The translations under genes were made by a program, and so were the position numbers. Below are positions 13,428-13,435 of a stretch of 13,435 nucleotides of DNA, piece after piece. How positions within the stretch are numbered: position 1 is the stretch's first letter; each line of letters starts with the position of its first letter. The stretch spans positions 1 to 13,435 of the forward strand of contig CAREUR010000022.1 of NCBI GenBank assembly GCA_948968885.1, given 5' to 3'. Under the pieces are notes generated by a model, which did not search any database, was not told the origin of the DNA, and worked only from the letters and a program-made list of their open reading frames with translations. Source of the DNA: an uncultured Eubacteriales bacterium (GTDB lineage: Bacteria > Bacillota > Clostridia > Oscillospirales > Acutalibacteraceae).

Positions 13428-13435
13428 ATGAATGT
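13428..13435 (+). CDS. Possible start of a further gene (partial)
   Basis: AGGAGAG (13409-13415) is followed 12 nt later by ATG at 13428, with only two further partial codons before the window ends. The spacing is slightly long. It would be the next gene after the exported GNAT gene; nothing can be said about its product. Confidence 0.35.

Noticed and set aside
1..13435. CRISPR arrays, insertion sequences, phage attachment sites, additional tRNAs
   Set aside because: I looked for regularly spaced repeats, transposase motifs, terminal inverted repeats and cloverleaf structures and found none beyond the tRNA-like part of tmRNA.

Overview
This is a low-to-moderate GC stretch of a bacterial chromosome, almost certainly Bacillota (Clostridia-like). 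The evidence is the order ffs (SRP RNA)-dnaX-ybaB-recR, a long SRP RNA with extra sequence 5' of the S domain, strong purine-rich Shine-Dalgarno (SD) sites, GTG/TTG starts, sigma-A type promoters (TTGACA/TATAAT), and exported cell-wall enzymes with Gram-positive layouts. I cannot name the genus. TGA is an ordinary stop here: six intact genes end with it.

Left housekeeping block (1-4240): the 3' end of leuS, then rpsU with its own promoter and terminator. A same-strand run follows: a YqeG-type HAD phosphatase, aroQ (shikimate pathway), an M24 Xaa-Pro peptidase and radA (recombination/repair). I see no convincing internal promoter, so readthrough from the rpsU promoter is the simplest reading.

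Accessory cell-surface island (4190-7125): two small minus-strand genes encode peptides with double-glycine leaders (LSNCEKQGVSGG and SLDTVAGG). Their promoter/5'-UTR regions are nearly identical, and the left gene is interrupted by an in-frame TGA that looks like a former TGG. Next come a membrane-anchored NodB-type polysaccharide deacetylase (+) and a GH25 lysozyme-like muramidase (-), facing tail to tail. The lysozyme carries a duplicated 21-residue segment between its membrane anchor and catalytic domain. No peptidase/ABC exporter or modification enzyme for the peptides lies in the window.

Right housekeeping block (7213-11341): SRP RNA, dnaX (clamp-loader tau, with a well-formed candidate -1 frameshift site for a gamma form), ybaB/ebfC, recR, then smpB and ssrA (tmRNA) behind one strong promoter. 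SmpB and tmRNA act together in trans-translation; the tmRNA encodes an unusually short tag, ANVEIPVA.

Right end (11396-13435): two exported proteins in tandem. One looks distantly like the DUF218/YdcF fold and the other is a GNAT-fold protein with a Sec signal peptide, an odd location for an acetyl-CoA enzyme. A further gene may begin at the edge.
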